Of a stretch of DNA of 64,000 nucleotides, positions 25,035 to 33,530 are shown piece after piece. The translations under genes and the position numbers were made by a program. The stretch covers positions 1 to 64,000 of the forward strand of contig JAMCSN010000277.1 of assembly GCA_023381535.1 (NCBI GenBank), read 5' to 3'. The notes under the pieces are model-generated. The model had not been told where the DNA came from. It did not search any database and worked only from the letters and a program-made list of their open reading frames with translations. Numbering within the stretch: the first letter of the stretch is position 1; every line of letters starts with the position of its first letter. The DNA is from Bacteroidota bacterium (GTDB lineage Bacteria; Bacteroidota; Ignavibacteria; Ignavibacteriales; Melioribacteraceae).

Positions 25035-27665
25035 ATGAAGCATGTATTCTCCGTGATATTAATTTTTGCATGCACCTTTTTGTTCGCGCAACAAGAAGAC
25101 ACCACTTCGTCCGTCCGTTCCGCACCAAAGCTCAACGCGGCAAAACCGGATTCAACCCTAAAAACCGATTCGACTAAAACTAAAAAGAAATATGATGTTG
25201 ATGCGGTGATCAATGCATCGGCTTCCGACTCGCTCATCTTCGATGTTCAAAAGAAAAAAATGAATCTTTACGGTACCGGCGAACTGAAATACAAAGACAC
25301 CGATCTCAAGAGTGGAATTATTTTCGTCGATTATCAGAGCAATGAACTTGAAGCGTTTGGAATTAAAGACACGTCCGATACCGCAAAAGTAAAATTGAAA
25401 GAGACTCCGCGATTGGTTGAGGGAAAAGATGCGTACGAAGGAACTCGACTGAAATACAATTTCAAGAATCAAAGCGGTTTCATTTCTATGGCGAAGAATA
25501 AAGAAACCGACAAACGTTACGAAGGCGAAAAAGTTAAGAAGCTTGATAAGAATACTTACTTCATTGAAAACGGAATGTTCACCACTTGCGAAAAAGACAC
25601 GCCGGATACTTACTTTACAGCTAGCGAGATGAAAGTAATTCAAAAAGATAAAATTATTGCGCGATGGATTATGATGTACGTCGGCGGTGTGCCTCTGCCA
25701 ATCGTTTTACCGTTTGCAGTTTTTCCGAATGAAACGGGACGGCGCTCCGGTATAATCATTCCGACTTATGGCGAAGAAAATAACCGCGGGCAATATTTCA
25801 AAAACTTCGGTTACTTCTGGGCAATCAGCGATTACATGGACATGACTTTAACCGGTGACTACTATACTAAAGGCGGGTACGGATTACATGGAAGATACAG
25901 GTACGCCGAACGCTACAATTTTTCGGGAGCGCTAACCGGAGGATATTCTAAAATTAAAATCGGTGAAAACAACGATCCAAGCAGAACGAATCAAACTGAC
26001 TGGAATCTGTCGTGGTATCATAATCAGCAATTAACTCCGACAGAACGATTAGATGTTAATCTTCAATTTCTTTCATCGAATTACCTTGCTAACAATAGTA
26101 TTAGCTATAACGATCTACTTTCGCAAAATATTGTTTCGAATGCAACTTTCAATAAGCGGTGGGATGAATCCGGTAGCAGCTTAACTTTAAATTACAGCCG
26201 TACTCAATCAGTTGGAACGTCGAAGAACGCCGGAGATGTTTACGAAACTTTGCCCAACGTTAGTTTTTCGAAATCGATTACATATCCATTCCGGAGCGAT
26301 GATTCGCAATCCTTGTCAGATCCGAAATGGTACGAGCTGATTGGCTACACTTACAGCGGACAGTTTACAAACAACAGAAACAAAATTGGCGGCGTGCTTA
26401 ATATTCGCGGCGGCTTCCAGCACACCATAACAGTAAACGCTTCGCCAAAGATAGGCTACTTCAGTATTTCTCCAAATATTAATTACATTGAAAAATGGTA
26501 CAACAAAAGATCTAAGATTGAAGATGCCACGTACGAAACGGTGGACTCTCTTACAGGTGCTGCGATAAGGCATGACTCGCTGAAAACTACGCCGGTTAAC
26601 GAAATAAATATGGTGCGTACATTTAGTCTGGGTGTAAGTGCATCGACAAGAATGTACGGCATATTTAATCCCAATGTTCTTGGAATTGAATCTTTCTGTC
26701 ACACACTTATGCCGTCTATTTCATATTCATTTCAGCCGAACTTTTCCAACGACAGCTGGGGTTACTACGATTCGTATAAAACTATTGACGGTAAGATTGT
26801 TAGATACGATAAATTTCAGAATGAAGTTTTCGGCGGGGTACCTAACAGCGAAAGCCAGAGTTTGAGTTTCTCTCTCGGAAATATTTTCGAAATTAAGATG
26901 GCGAAAAGCGCGAGCGACACAACCAAAGAGCAGAAGAAAATTCAACTGCTGAATTTGAATGCGAGTTTAGGTTACAACTTTGCCGCCGATAGCTTGAGGC
27001 TTTCCGATTTGAATCTGAGTTACCGGACTCAAGTTGGCGACTTACTAAGTTTTTCCGGATCATCTTCTTACACATTTTACGACCAAACGCATTCGGTTAA
27101 TAACGGTTACGTGAATTATCAAAAGGTAAATCAATTTCTTGCATCGAAAGGGAAGGGATTGTTTCGTCTGACAAATTTCAATTTCTCCGTTTCAACCACC
27201 CTAAGCGGCGAGAAATTTAAGAGCGCAACGCCTCCACCTAAAGAAAGCAAACAGCAGGAGGAAGGATTCAACGCTTTCCAGAAAAAAGATTACATTACTC
27301 TTTACGACGACGCTAAGCAGCAAGACTTAGCTATTCCGTGGAATTTGAGTTTGAGTTACAATTTTAATTTTTCGAAACCAACGCCGGATTATTCCACAAC
27401 TTATTCCAACATCAGCATGAATTTGGGATTCAGTCTTACCAAAAATTGGAAGTTCACCGTACGCGGCAGTTACGATTTTGACCGCAAAGAAATTTCCGCT
27501 CCTCAGATAACGGTTTACCGCGATCTTCACTGCTGGGAAATGAATTTCGTTTGGAACCCGATGGGTTATTACAGCGGATTCAGATTCGAAATAAGAATGA
27601 AAGCGCCTGAACTCCAGGACATAAAAGTCACAAAGTCCGGCGGGTTGTATTCGGGAAGAAGATAA
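25035..27665 (+). CDS. lptD: LPS-assembly protein LptD-like outer-membrane protein
   Basis: The 876-residue protein has a signal peptide (ends LFAQQ, about residue 20). An OstA/LptA-like jellyroll region follows (ASDSLIFDVQKKKMNLYGTGELKYKD..., about 55-190), then a long region of amphipathic strands forming the barrel, including the conserved PLPIVLPFAVFP. LptD with LptE inserts lipopolysaccharide into the outer leaflet. No lptE-like lipoprotein is recognised here, unless the lipoprotein at 23429 plays that part, which is speculation. It ends the operon. Confidence 0.85.
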   Translation: MKHVFSVILIFACTFLFAQQEDTTSSVRSAPKLNAAKPDSTLKTDSTKTKKKYDVDAVINASASDSLIFDVQKKKMNLYGTGELKYKDTDLKSGIIFVDYQSNELEAFGIKDTSDTAKVKLKETPRLVEGKDAYEGTRLKYNFKNQSGFISMAKNKETDKRYEGEKVKKLDKNTYFIENGMFTTCEKDTPDTYFTASEMKVIQKDKIIARWIMMYVGGVPLPIVLPFAVFPNETGRRSGIIIPTYGEENNRGQYFKNFGYFWAISDYMDMTLTGDYYTKGGYGLHGRYRYAERYNFSGALTGGYSKIKIGENNDPSRTNQTDWNLSWYHNQQLTPTERLDVNLQFLSSNYLANNSISYNDLLSQNIVSNATFNKRWDESGSSLTLNYSRTQSVGTSKNAGDVYETLPNVSFSKSITYPFRSDDSQSLSDPKWYELIGYTYSGQFTNNRNKIGGVLNIRGGFQHTITVNASPKIGYFSISPNINYIEKWYNKRSKIEDATYETVDSLTGAAIRHDSLKTTPVNEINMVRTFSLGVSASTRMYGIFNPNVLGIESFCHTLMPSISYSFQPNFSNDSWGYYDSYKTIDGKIVRYDKFQNEVFGGVPNSESQSLSFSLGNIFEIKMAKSASDTTKEQKKIQLLNLNASLGYNFAADSLRLSDLNLSYRTQVGDLLSFSGSSSYTFYDQTHSVNNGYVNYQKVNQFLASKGKGLFRLTNFNFSVSTTLSGEKFKSATPPPKESKQQEEGFNAFQKKDYITLYDDAKQQDLAIPWNLSLSYNFNFSKPTPDYSTTYSNISMNLGFSLTKNWKFTVRGSYDFDRKEISAPQITVYRDLHCWEMNFVWNPMGYYSGFRFEIRMKAPELQDIKVTKSGGLYSGRR

Positions 27666-27961
27666 ATTTTCTCTTTGCTTCATCAGCCATATTGATTGAA
27701 TACTATGATACTCACTAAAATGGAAATTGGAAAGTGACACAGAACAAATTTCCGAAGGTTTATGATGTTAAGTTGTCATTGTTCAAAAAAATCGTTTCAC
27801 ATTTGAAAACTTTCTGACTAAATTTCTTCAAACATTTTATGGTTTCTCTAAAAATCCCGTTCACAAAAAGTGGACTTTAATAAATTAGCTCATGCAAAAC
27901 TATCCAAGTTCAATTCCTAATTTACAACGAATTACTTCCCTGCTACGGGAAAGGAGTGACC

Positions 27962-29356
27962 ATGAAAAAACACATAATGCTATTTTTACTTTTTCTTTCA
28001 ATCATCGGAAATGTGTCGGCACAATCTCCTAAGTGGACGACATACGATTACAACAATTCGAATTATTCATTGACTGCTGTTGAGTGCTTAGCAACGGATG
28101 CCAACGGCAATATTTGGGTTGGTACGGACCAATCCATTGTTAAGTTCGACCAGGTTAATGAATGGACTGTTTTTAATTCACAAAATTCCGGAATGGTTAA
28201 CGACAAAGTAGTGGATATTGCCTTAACAGGAAACAATTCAATTTGGGTTTGCACTTACGGAAGCGGATTTATGAAATTCGACGGAAGCTCAAACTGGAAT
28301 AAATTTGATATGATGACTACCGGCAACGGCATGATGACGAATTATACATACTGCATAGATTTTGATAACGCAGGCAATGCTTACGTTGGTATTTATTGCG
28401 GCAACTCACAAAATGCCGGTCTGATGAAATGGGACGGCGCAAATACTTGGACGGGTTTCAATGCTTTCTTCGACGGATACAATTACAAAAATGTTGAAGC
28501 ACTCGCAAAAGATAAGCAGGGAAATATCTGGTGCGGAACAAGCATAGGTGTGTTTAAATATAATCCAGCCAATTCTACATTTACTTCTTACACAAAAGAA
28601 AATACAAACGGTGGACTCTGCGGAAATTATGTAAGAACAATTGCTGTTGATCCAAGTGGAAATGTTTGGTTTGGCTGCATGGATAAAGATCCGGCTTCAG
28701 GCGGATGGATTGGTGGAGGACTTTCAAAGTTCAACGGAACTACGTGGACAAATTACAAACCTTCCAATAGTAATTTAACAACCGGTTATGTGAGCGTAAT
28801 TGCTTTCAGAAATAATGAAGTATGGGTCGGCACCGGTTTCTGCGGACAGGTTAGCGATAACAAAGGTCTATTCAAATTCGACGGCACCAATTGGACAAGT
28901 TATGTTAACGATACAAAAACTTTTCCCGGCACGTGTGTTTTTGATTTGGCTGTAGATAAGAATAACAATTTGTGGATTGCCGGCGCTAACATTTTAACAA
29001 AAGTGGATTTCAATCCAACCGCAGTTGAAGAAACCGAAAAATTACCCTCAACTTTTGTCCTGGAACAAAATTATCCCAATCCGTTTAATCCAACTACAAC
29101 AATAAGGTTTTCTTTACCAGCTGTAGGTCGAAATTCAATTTCGACCTACAAAGTTGTGCTGAAAGTTTTTGATGCAATAGGAAGAGAGGTAGCTGCCTTA
29201 GTTAACGAAGAAAAATCTCCCGGCAATTACGAAGTGAGATTCGATGGGACGAATCTACCAAGCGGCATTTATTTTTATAGATTAACTGCCGGTTCCCCTT
29301 CTCTTCGCTCGGAACAAAGTTTTTCTGAAACGGAGAAGATGCTCCTCCTTCGCTAA
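27962..29356 (+). CDS. Secreted propeller protein with T9SS C-terminal sorting domain
   Basis: I start at ATG 27962, behind AAAGGAG; the GTG two codons earlier is less likely. The 464-residue protein has a signal peptide (ends GNVSAQS) and repeated NIWVGT/VWFGC/LWIAG blades of the two-component-regulator propeller type. It ends in a type A T9SS sorting domain from about residue 360 (NYPNPFNPTTTIRFSLP... to MLLLR). It should be exported through SprA and anchored or released at the surface. The sorting domain carries two in-frame insertions, at 29123-29149 and 29297-29320. Confidence 0.88.
   Translation: MKKHIMLFLLFLSIIGNVSAQSPKWTTYDYNNSNYSLTAVECLATDANGNIWVGTDQSIVKFDQVNEWTVFNSQNSGMVNDKVVDIALTGNNSIWVCTYGSGFMKFDGSSNWNKFDMMTTGNGMMTNYTYCIDFDNAGNAYVGIYCGNSQNAGLMKWDGANTWTGFNAFFDGYNYKNVEALAKDKQGNIWCGTSIGVFKYNPANSTFTSYTKENTNGGLCGNYVRTIAVDPSGNVWFGCMDKDPASGGWIGGGLSKFNGTTWTNYKPSNSNLTTGYVSVIAFRNNEVWVGTGFCGQVSDNKGLFKFDGTNWTSYVNDTKTFPGTCVFDLAVDKNNNLWIAGANILTKVDFNPTAVEETEKLPSTFVLEQNYPNPFNPTTTIRFSLPAVGRNSISTYKVVLKVFDAIGREVAALVNEEKSPGNYEVRFDGTNLPSGIYFYRLTAGSPSLRSEQSFSETEKMLLLR
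29123..29149. repeat. 27-bp palindrome inserted in frame (GTAGG...CCTAC, copy b)
   Basis: A perfect 13-bp stem, GTAGGTCGAAATT against its complement, surrounds a single base. It is exactly nine codons (VGRNSISTY) and lies between the sorting-domain strands RFSLPA and KVVLKVFDAIGREVA, which are normally nearly adjacent. Its length and GTAGG/CCTAC ends match the intergenic palindrome at 29425-29451. Confidence 0.75.
29297..29320. repeat. 24-bp in-frame insertion in the sorting domain
   Basis: The eight codons PSLRSEQS separate AGS from FSETEKMLLLR; related sorting domains run AGSF(V/S)ETKKM without the extra residues. GTTCC (29292-29296) and GGAAC (29311-29315) form inverted ends. It is probably a second small palindromic insertion. 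Confidence 0.5.
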
Positions 29357-29424
29357 CCATCCTTAGTTAAAACTCCGGATGGTGAAAGCTACGGAGAACA
29401 AGTGCTGATGAAATAATCCCATGC

Positions 29425-29451
29425 GTAGGGTCGAGGTAACCTCGGCCCTAC
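29425..29451. repeat. 27-bp palindrome between convergent genes (GTAGG...CCTAC, copy c)
   Basis: The stem is GTAGGG-x-CGAGGT against ACCTCG-x-CCCTAC around one base, with a t/g mismatch. It lies between the propeller gene (plus) and the amidase gene (minus). It may help terminate both transcripts, and it shares size and ends with the copy inside the propeller gene. Confidence 0.7.
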
Positions 29452-29481
29452 ATTAAAATTGTGCGATGATAAAAAGAAGGG

Positions 29482-30243
29482 TCAAATCAATTTTATATCT
29501 TGAAGGAACGGCAGTTTAGTTCTTGTTGAATTCACTACGTTCAAATCAATTTCCGCTTCAATAATTTTTTCTTCGTTCTCAATCAAAACAATTTCTTTTC
29601 CCATCGGATTGAACACGGCGCTACACCCGTTGTACTGATTAAACGGATCGCTTCCCACCCGGTTTACACCAATCATAAACGCTTGATTCTCAATTGCTCT
29701 TGCTTTGAGCAAAGATATCCAATGATCTATGCGTGGAATGGGCCAGTTTGCAATGTCAATCAAGATTTCGGTACGCTCTTTAGCGTAAAGACGGTACAAT
29801 TCCGGGAATCTGAGATCGTAACAAACGCTTAAACCAATTTTGGTTTGCTCGATCCGTGTTGTTACAATTTCTTTCGGTGCATCGTAATATTTATCTTCTT
29901 TTGCATAACTGAACGGGTGAATTTTTCTGTAGCGGGCTTTGATTAAACCGTTGGCATCGAAATGCACGAGCGAATTGTAAATCTTGTCGTTGTCTTTCTC
30001 AATTATGCCGGCGAAAATGTTCGTCTTCAACTTTGCAGAAAGGTGCATAAAATATTTTGTCCCCGTGCCGTCAATCTCTTCGGCAAATTTTTTCGATTGC
30101 ATCGTGAAGCCGGTCAAAGTCATTTCCGGGAAAACCAGCATGTCAAAATTTCCCGACGACTGTTTTATTAAATCTTGAATCTTGAGAATATTCTCTTCGG
30201 GTTCTTCCCAAACCGGCGAATATTGTACTAAACCGATTCTCAT
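29482..30243 (-). CDS. Carbon-nitrogen hydrolase (nitrilase superfamily amidase)
   Basis: The 253-residue protein has the nitrilase-family catalytic triad: Glu40 (FPEMTLTGF), Lys107 (YRKIHPF) and Cys141 (SVCYDLRFPELYR). The overall form resembles omega-amidase (YafV/NIT2 type), which hydrolyses alpha-ketoglutaramate or similar amides. The exact substrate is an inference. It has its own minus-strand unit, convergent with the propeller gene. Confidence 0.92.
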   Translation of the reverse strand: MRIGLVQYSPVWEEPEENILKIQDLIKQSSGNFDMLVFPEMTLTGFTMQSKKFAEEIDGTGTKYFMHLSAKLKTNIFAGIIEKDNDKIYNSLVHFDANGLIKARYRKIHPFSYAKEDKYYDAPKEIVTTRIEQTKIGLSVCYDLRFPELYRLYAKERTEILIDIANWPIPRIDHWISLLKARAIENQAFMIGVNRVGSDPFNQYNGCSAVFNPMGKEIVLIENEEKIIEAEIDLNVVNSTRTKLPFLQDIKLI

Positions 30244-30308
30244 TTTATCCTCAGTTTATTTTGCTTACCAAATAATAGATTTCTTTTAATAGATAATCAA
30301 AGATTACT

Positions 30309-30337
30309 TTGACAAGATTTGTACAAAATGTTATTAT
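30309..30337 (+). promoter_or_regulatory. Sigma-70-type promoter for hicBA
   Basis: TTGACA (30309-30314) and TATTAT (30332-30337) are separated by exactly 17 bases, upstream of the HicB start. A purine-rich AAGGAG (30351-30356) follows as ribosome-binding site. Confidence 0.6.
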
Positions 30338-30366
30338 TCTTGTGTAAGTAAAGGAGAAACTTGAAA

Positions 30367-30591
30367 ATGAGGGATTTCAAAATAATAGTGGAAAAACATC
30401 CCGATGGTTATGTCGCTTACCCTCTCGGATTAAAGGGCGTAGTAGTTGGAGAAGGCGATACTTATGAGGAAGCGCTCTCCGATGTAAAATCAGCCATTAA
30501 ATTCCATATAGAGAGTTTTGGTAAAGAAGTCTTAGATAATGATCCGCCGATTATTGATGCATTTATTACTGAAACTAAAATTGCAATCTAA
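30367..30591 (+). CDS. hicB: HicB-family antitoxin
   Basis: The 74-residue protein starts at ATG 30367, 10 bases after AAGGAG; TTG 30361, at four bases, is a less likely alternative. It shows the partial RNase H fold of HicB: FKIIVEKHPDGYVAYPLGLKGVVVGEGDTYEEALSDVKSAIKFH in outline, with the conserved GDT-x-EEA. It lacks a separate C-terminal DNA-binding domain. HicB binds and blocks the HicA toxin. The toxin's ATG overlaps its stop. Confidence 0.88.
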   Translation: MRDFKIIVEKHPDGYVAYPLGLKGVVVGEGDTYEEALSDVKSAIKFHIESFGKEVLDNDPPIIDAFITETKIAI

Positions 30592-30830
30592 TGTCAAAAT
30601 TTCCGGTAGATGCATCTAAGCAAAAAGTTGTGAAGACTTTTCAAAAACTTGGATTCCGAATTGTTAGAGAAAAAGAACACATCTCAATGATCAGATTAAA
30701 TTCGGACGGAACAAAGACACCACTCACAATGCCTAACCATATTATAATTAAAACATCTACGTTGAGAGCAATTTGCACACAATCAGGAATTAGCAGGGAA
30801 GAATTTCTTCGGGCGTTTGAAGAAGTTTAG
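30591..30830 (+). CDS. hicA: HicA-family mRNA interferase toxin
   Basis: The 79-residue protein has the HicA double-stranded-RNA-binding-like fold: VVKTFQKLGFRIVREKEHISMIR with the catalytic histidine context, then TMPNHIIIKTSTLRAICTQSGISREEFL. HicA cleaves mRNA. Its order, antitoxin first, is the reverse of the most common hicA-hicB order but is known. It is coupled to hicB by a TAATG junction. Confidence 0.88.
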   Translation: MSKFPVDASKQKVVKTFQKLGFRIVREKEHISMIRLNSDGTKTPLTMPNHIIIKTSTLRAICTQSGISREEFLRAFEEV

Positions 30831-30884
30831 ATTCAATTATGAATTTAACTTGCATTAAACCAATTATACTTCAGAGAGAAAAAA

Positions 30885-32522
30885 ATGCTCAATTACATCT
30901 GGCTTGGTTTACTTGTTCTTGGAATAGCCACAGCGCTCACGCTTGATATCAATAATGAATCAAGCAATAAATTCCGTAACGGGGAATCGATGGAAGTGTC
31001 CGTTGCGTTCGATTCATCCTTTGCGACTAACGCCAAGCAGTTTGATGCTACGCTCACAATCTCTCAATCGGCATTCGCAAAATTCTACAATGTGGTTCAG
31101 ACTAATGATGTAAACCAGAAGATCAAACTTTCTTACAATGAAAAAGAAAAAAAATATTCGGTTTATTTTTTAACCGATGACAGTTCGCCGGCAATATGGC
31201 AAGAGATGGCAAAGGTCTCCGGCAAAGAAAATGATTTGAGCGGAACCATCATACTAAAAAATAAATCCGGTGTGAATTCCTACGCCGCAATTTTATTGCT
31301 GGAAAAAATTTCGTTTTCCAAGATGAAGGAAGTAACAAACTCGGCGATCGATTATGCCGGCAAAGCTGTAAACATTGCAATCGGACTAATTGGAATTATG
31401 GCGTTGTGGCTCGGCATAATGAAGATTGCAGAACAAGCCGGTTTGGTTGCGGCAATGGGAAGATCGGTAAAGCCGATTACAAAATTTTTGTTCCCCGATG
31501 TTCCGCAAGATCATCCGGCAATCGGTTCGATGATTATGAACATTTCCGCCAACATGCTCGGACTCGGAAACGCGGCAACACCGTTCGGGTTGAAAGCGAT
31601 GGAAGAATTAGACAGCATCAATCCGGAGAAGGGGACGGCATCGAATGCGATGGTTACTTTTCTGGCAATCAACACCGCCGGATTAACTTTGATTCCGGCA
31701 ACTGCTATTGCTGTCAGAGCCGCAGCGGGCAGCAGCGATCCGGCAATAATTATCGGAACTTCTTTTTTCGGTGCCTCATGTGCAACTTTTATCGGAATTC
31801 TAGCGGCAAAAACTTTGGAGAAATTTTATACAAATGGCAGCGATAGACAAAAAGGTTTTGCAAATTTTTTCAACTTCATAAAATCCGGCTGGAAATTTTT
31901 CGTTTCACTTTTTGTGATCAGTCTGGCAATCAGCTTATTAGCTGCCGCTGGTATTTTTTCTAAAATTACTTTCGTCAACTCGGAAACTCTGAAGTCGGTT
32001 ATTCAAATGATTTCCATTCTCGCAATACCGTTAATCATAATTTCGTTTGTAACGTACGGCGCAATTAAAAAAGTTAAACTTTACGAAGCGTTCGTTGAAG
32101 GCGCCAAAGAAGGATTTAACGTTGCGGTAAGAATTATTCCATACCTTGTTGCAATGTTAGTTGCGATTGGAATTTTCCGTGCAGGCGGTGCAATGGATTT
32201 CTTGATTATGATTCTTTCACCGATAACAAATTTAATTGGAATGCCCGCCGAAGCAATGCCGATGGCGCTCATGCGCCCGCTTTCCGGAAGCGGCTCGCTT
32301 GGTATCATGTCGGAAATTATTTCTGTACATGGTCCCGATACGTTCCTCGGAATTCTTGTCTCGACAATTATGGGAAGCACCGAAACGACATTTTATGTGC
32401 TCGCGCTCTATTTCGGTTCGGTTAACATTAAGAAAACACGTCATGCAGTTGCGGTTGGAGTGCTTGCCGATGTTGCCGGAGTACTTGGAGCGTTGTTTAT
32501 CGTTAAACTTTTGTTCGGATGA
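30885..32522 (+). CDS. SpmA/SpmB-type nucleoside-recognition (Gate) membrane protein, fused
   Basis: The 545-residue membrane protein joins two nucleoside-recognition (Gate) domains, corresponding to separate SpmA and SpmB proteins in spore-formers. The first lies around residues 150-300 (GNAATPFGLKAMEELDSINP...) and the second in the C-terminal third (MPMALMRPLSGSGSLG..., STIMGSTETTFYVLALYFGSV). About ten hydrophobic segments are visible. An exported N-terminal region of about 140 residues precedes them. The transported substrate is unknown. It overlaps the next gene by four bases. Confidence 0.85.
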   Translation: MLNYIWLGLLVLGIATALTLDINNESSNKFRNGESMEVSVAFDSSFATNAKQFDATLTISQSAFAKFYNVVQTNDVNQKIKLSYNEKEKKYSVYFLTDDSSPAIWQEMAKVSGKENDLSGTIILKNKSGVNSYAAILLLEKISFSKMKEVTNSAIDYAGKAVNIAIGLIGIMALWLGIMKIAEQAGLVAAMGRSVKPITKFLFPDVPQDHPAIGSMIMNISANMLGLGNAATPFGLKAMEELDSINPEKGTASNAMVTFLAINTAGLTLIPATAIAVRAAAGSSDPAIIIGTSFFGASCATFIGILAAKTLEKFYTNGSDRQKGFANFFNFIKSGWKFFVSLFVISLAISLLAAAGIFSKITFVNSETLKSVIQMISILAIPLIIISFVTYGAIKKVKLYEAFVEGAKEGFNVAVRIIPYLVAMLVAIGIFRAGGAMDFLIMILSPITNLIGMPAEAMPMALMRPLSGSGSLGIMSEIISVHGPDTFLGILVSTIMGSTETTFYVLALYFGSVNIKKTRHAVAVGVLADVAGVLGALFIVKLLFG

Positions 32523-33484
32523 CAATGAAAGTTTTCATTACAAGAAAGCTAGTCGGCAATGCCGAACAGATGTTGAAAGAAAACGGAATCCGTGTTAAAA
32601 CTTTTTCGGAAGACAGAACGATCTCACGCGCTGAACTCTTAAAAAATGTGGAGGATGCAGACGGAATCATAACTCTTCTTACCGAAAAAATTGACAAAGA
32701 AGTGATCGATAGTCTCCACCGGTGCAAAATAATTGCGAACTGTGCCGTAGGATACAACAATATTGATGTTCGATACGCCAACGAAAAGAACATTATTGTT
32801 ACAAACACGCCTGACATACTCACCGATGCAACTGCCGATTTAACCGTTGCTCTCATACTCGCATGCGCGCGCAGACTCGGAGAAGGCGAGCGGATGATGC
32901 GCGACAACAAATTCACCGGTTGGAAACCCCAGCTCATGTTAGGTCTTGAGATGAAAAATAAAACGGTTGGAATAATCGGAGCAGGAAGAATTGGTTACGC
33001 CGTTGCCAAACGGATGAGAAGTTTCGGGACAAAAATTATTTACTTTGACAGAAAAAATAATTTGAAGTTTGAGAAAGAATTCTCAGCCAAAAGATTTACT
33101 CTCGACGCATTGCTCAAACGTGCCGACATTGTTTCCGTTCACCTTCCGTTGGACAAGAAAACGTTTCATGTACTGAACAAAGATAATTTGAAACTGATGA
33201 AGAAAGATTCGGTCATCGTAAATACGTCGCGCGGAGAAATAATAGAAGAAAAATCTTTGATCGAATTGCTGAAAAAGAAAAAAATATTTGCCGCCGGTTT
33301 AGATGTTTACGAAGGTGAGCCGGTTATCAATCCCGAATTGCGCAAACTGGAAAATGTTTTTTTATTACCGCACATCGGCAGTGCAACAGTAGAAACGCGT
33401 TCTGCAATGGCAGAGCTGTGCGCGAGCAATATAATCAAGGTTTTGAGCGGACGGAAGCCGGTTACTCCGGTTTATGTTCGTTGA
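32519..33484 (+). CDS. D-isomer-specific 2-hydroxyacid dehydrogenase (glyoxylate/hydroxypyruvate reductase type)
   Basis: The 321-residue NAD(P)-dependent enzyme has a Rossmann motif GAGRIGYAVA. The catalytic Arg is in NTSRGEIIEE, a Glu in DVYEGEP and a His in LPHIGSATVETR. The overall pattern (AVGYNNIDV, TPDILTDATADLTVALIL) matches GyaR/GRHPR-type glyoxylate or hydroxypyruvate reductases. ATG 32519 overlaps the upstream stop; ATG 32525 is an equally good start. Confidence 0.9.
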   Translation: MTMKVFITRKLVGNAEQMLKENGIRVKTFSEDRTISRAELLKNVEDADGIITLLTEKIDKEVIDSLHRCKIIANCAVGYNNIDVRYANEKNIIVTNTPDILTDATADLTVALILACARRLGEGERMMRDNKFTGWKPQLMLGLEMKNKTVGIIGAGRIGYAVAKRMRSFGTKIIYFDRKNNLKFEKEFSAKRFTLDALLKRADIVSVHLPLDKKTFHVLNKDNLKLMKKDSVIVNTSRGEIIEEKSLIELLKKKKIFAAGLDVYEGEPVINPELRKLENVFLLPHIGSATVETRSAMAELCASNIIKVLSGRKPVTPVYVR

Positions 33485-33530
33485 ATGTCGCTTTTCTTAT
33501 AAGTATTTTACAAACAAAAATAGAACAAAC

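Noticed and set aside
31406..31846. Frame +146 codons inside the SpmA/SpmB gene
   Set aside because: It lies wholly within the membrane-protein gene in another frame and encodes a low-complexity basic sequence, so it is a shadow.
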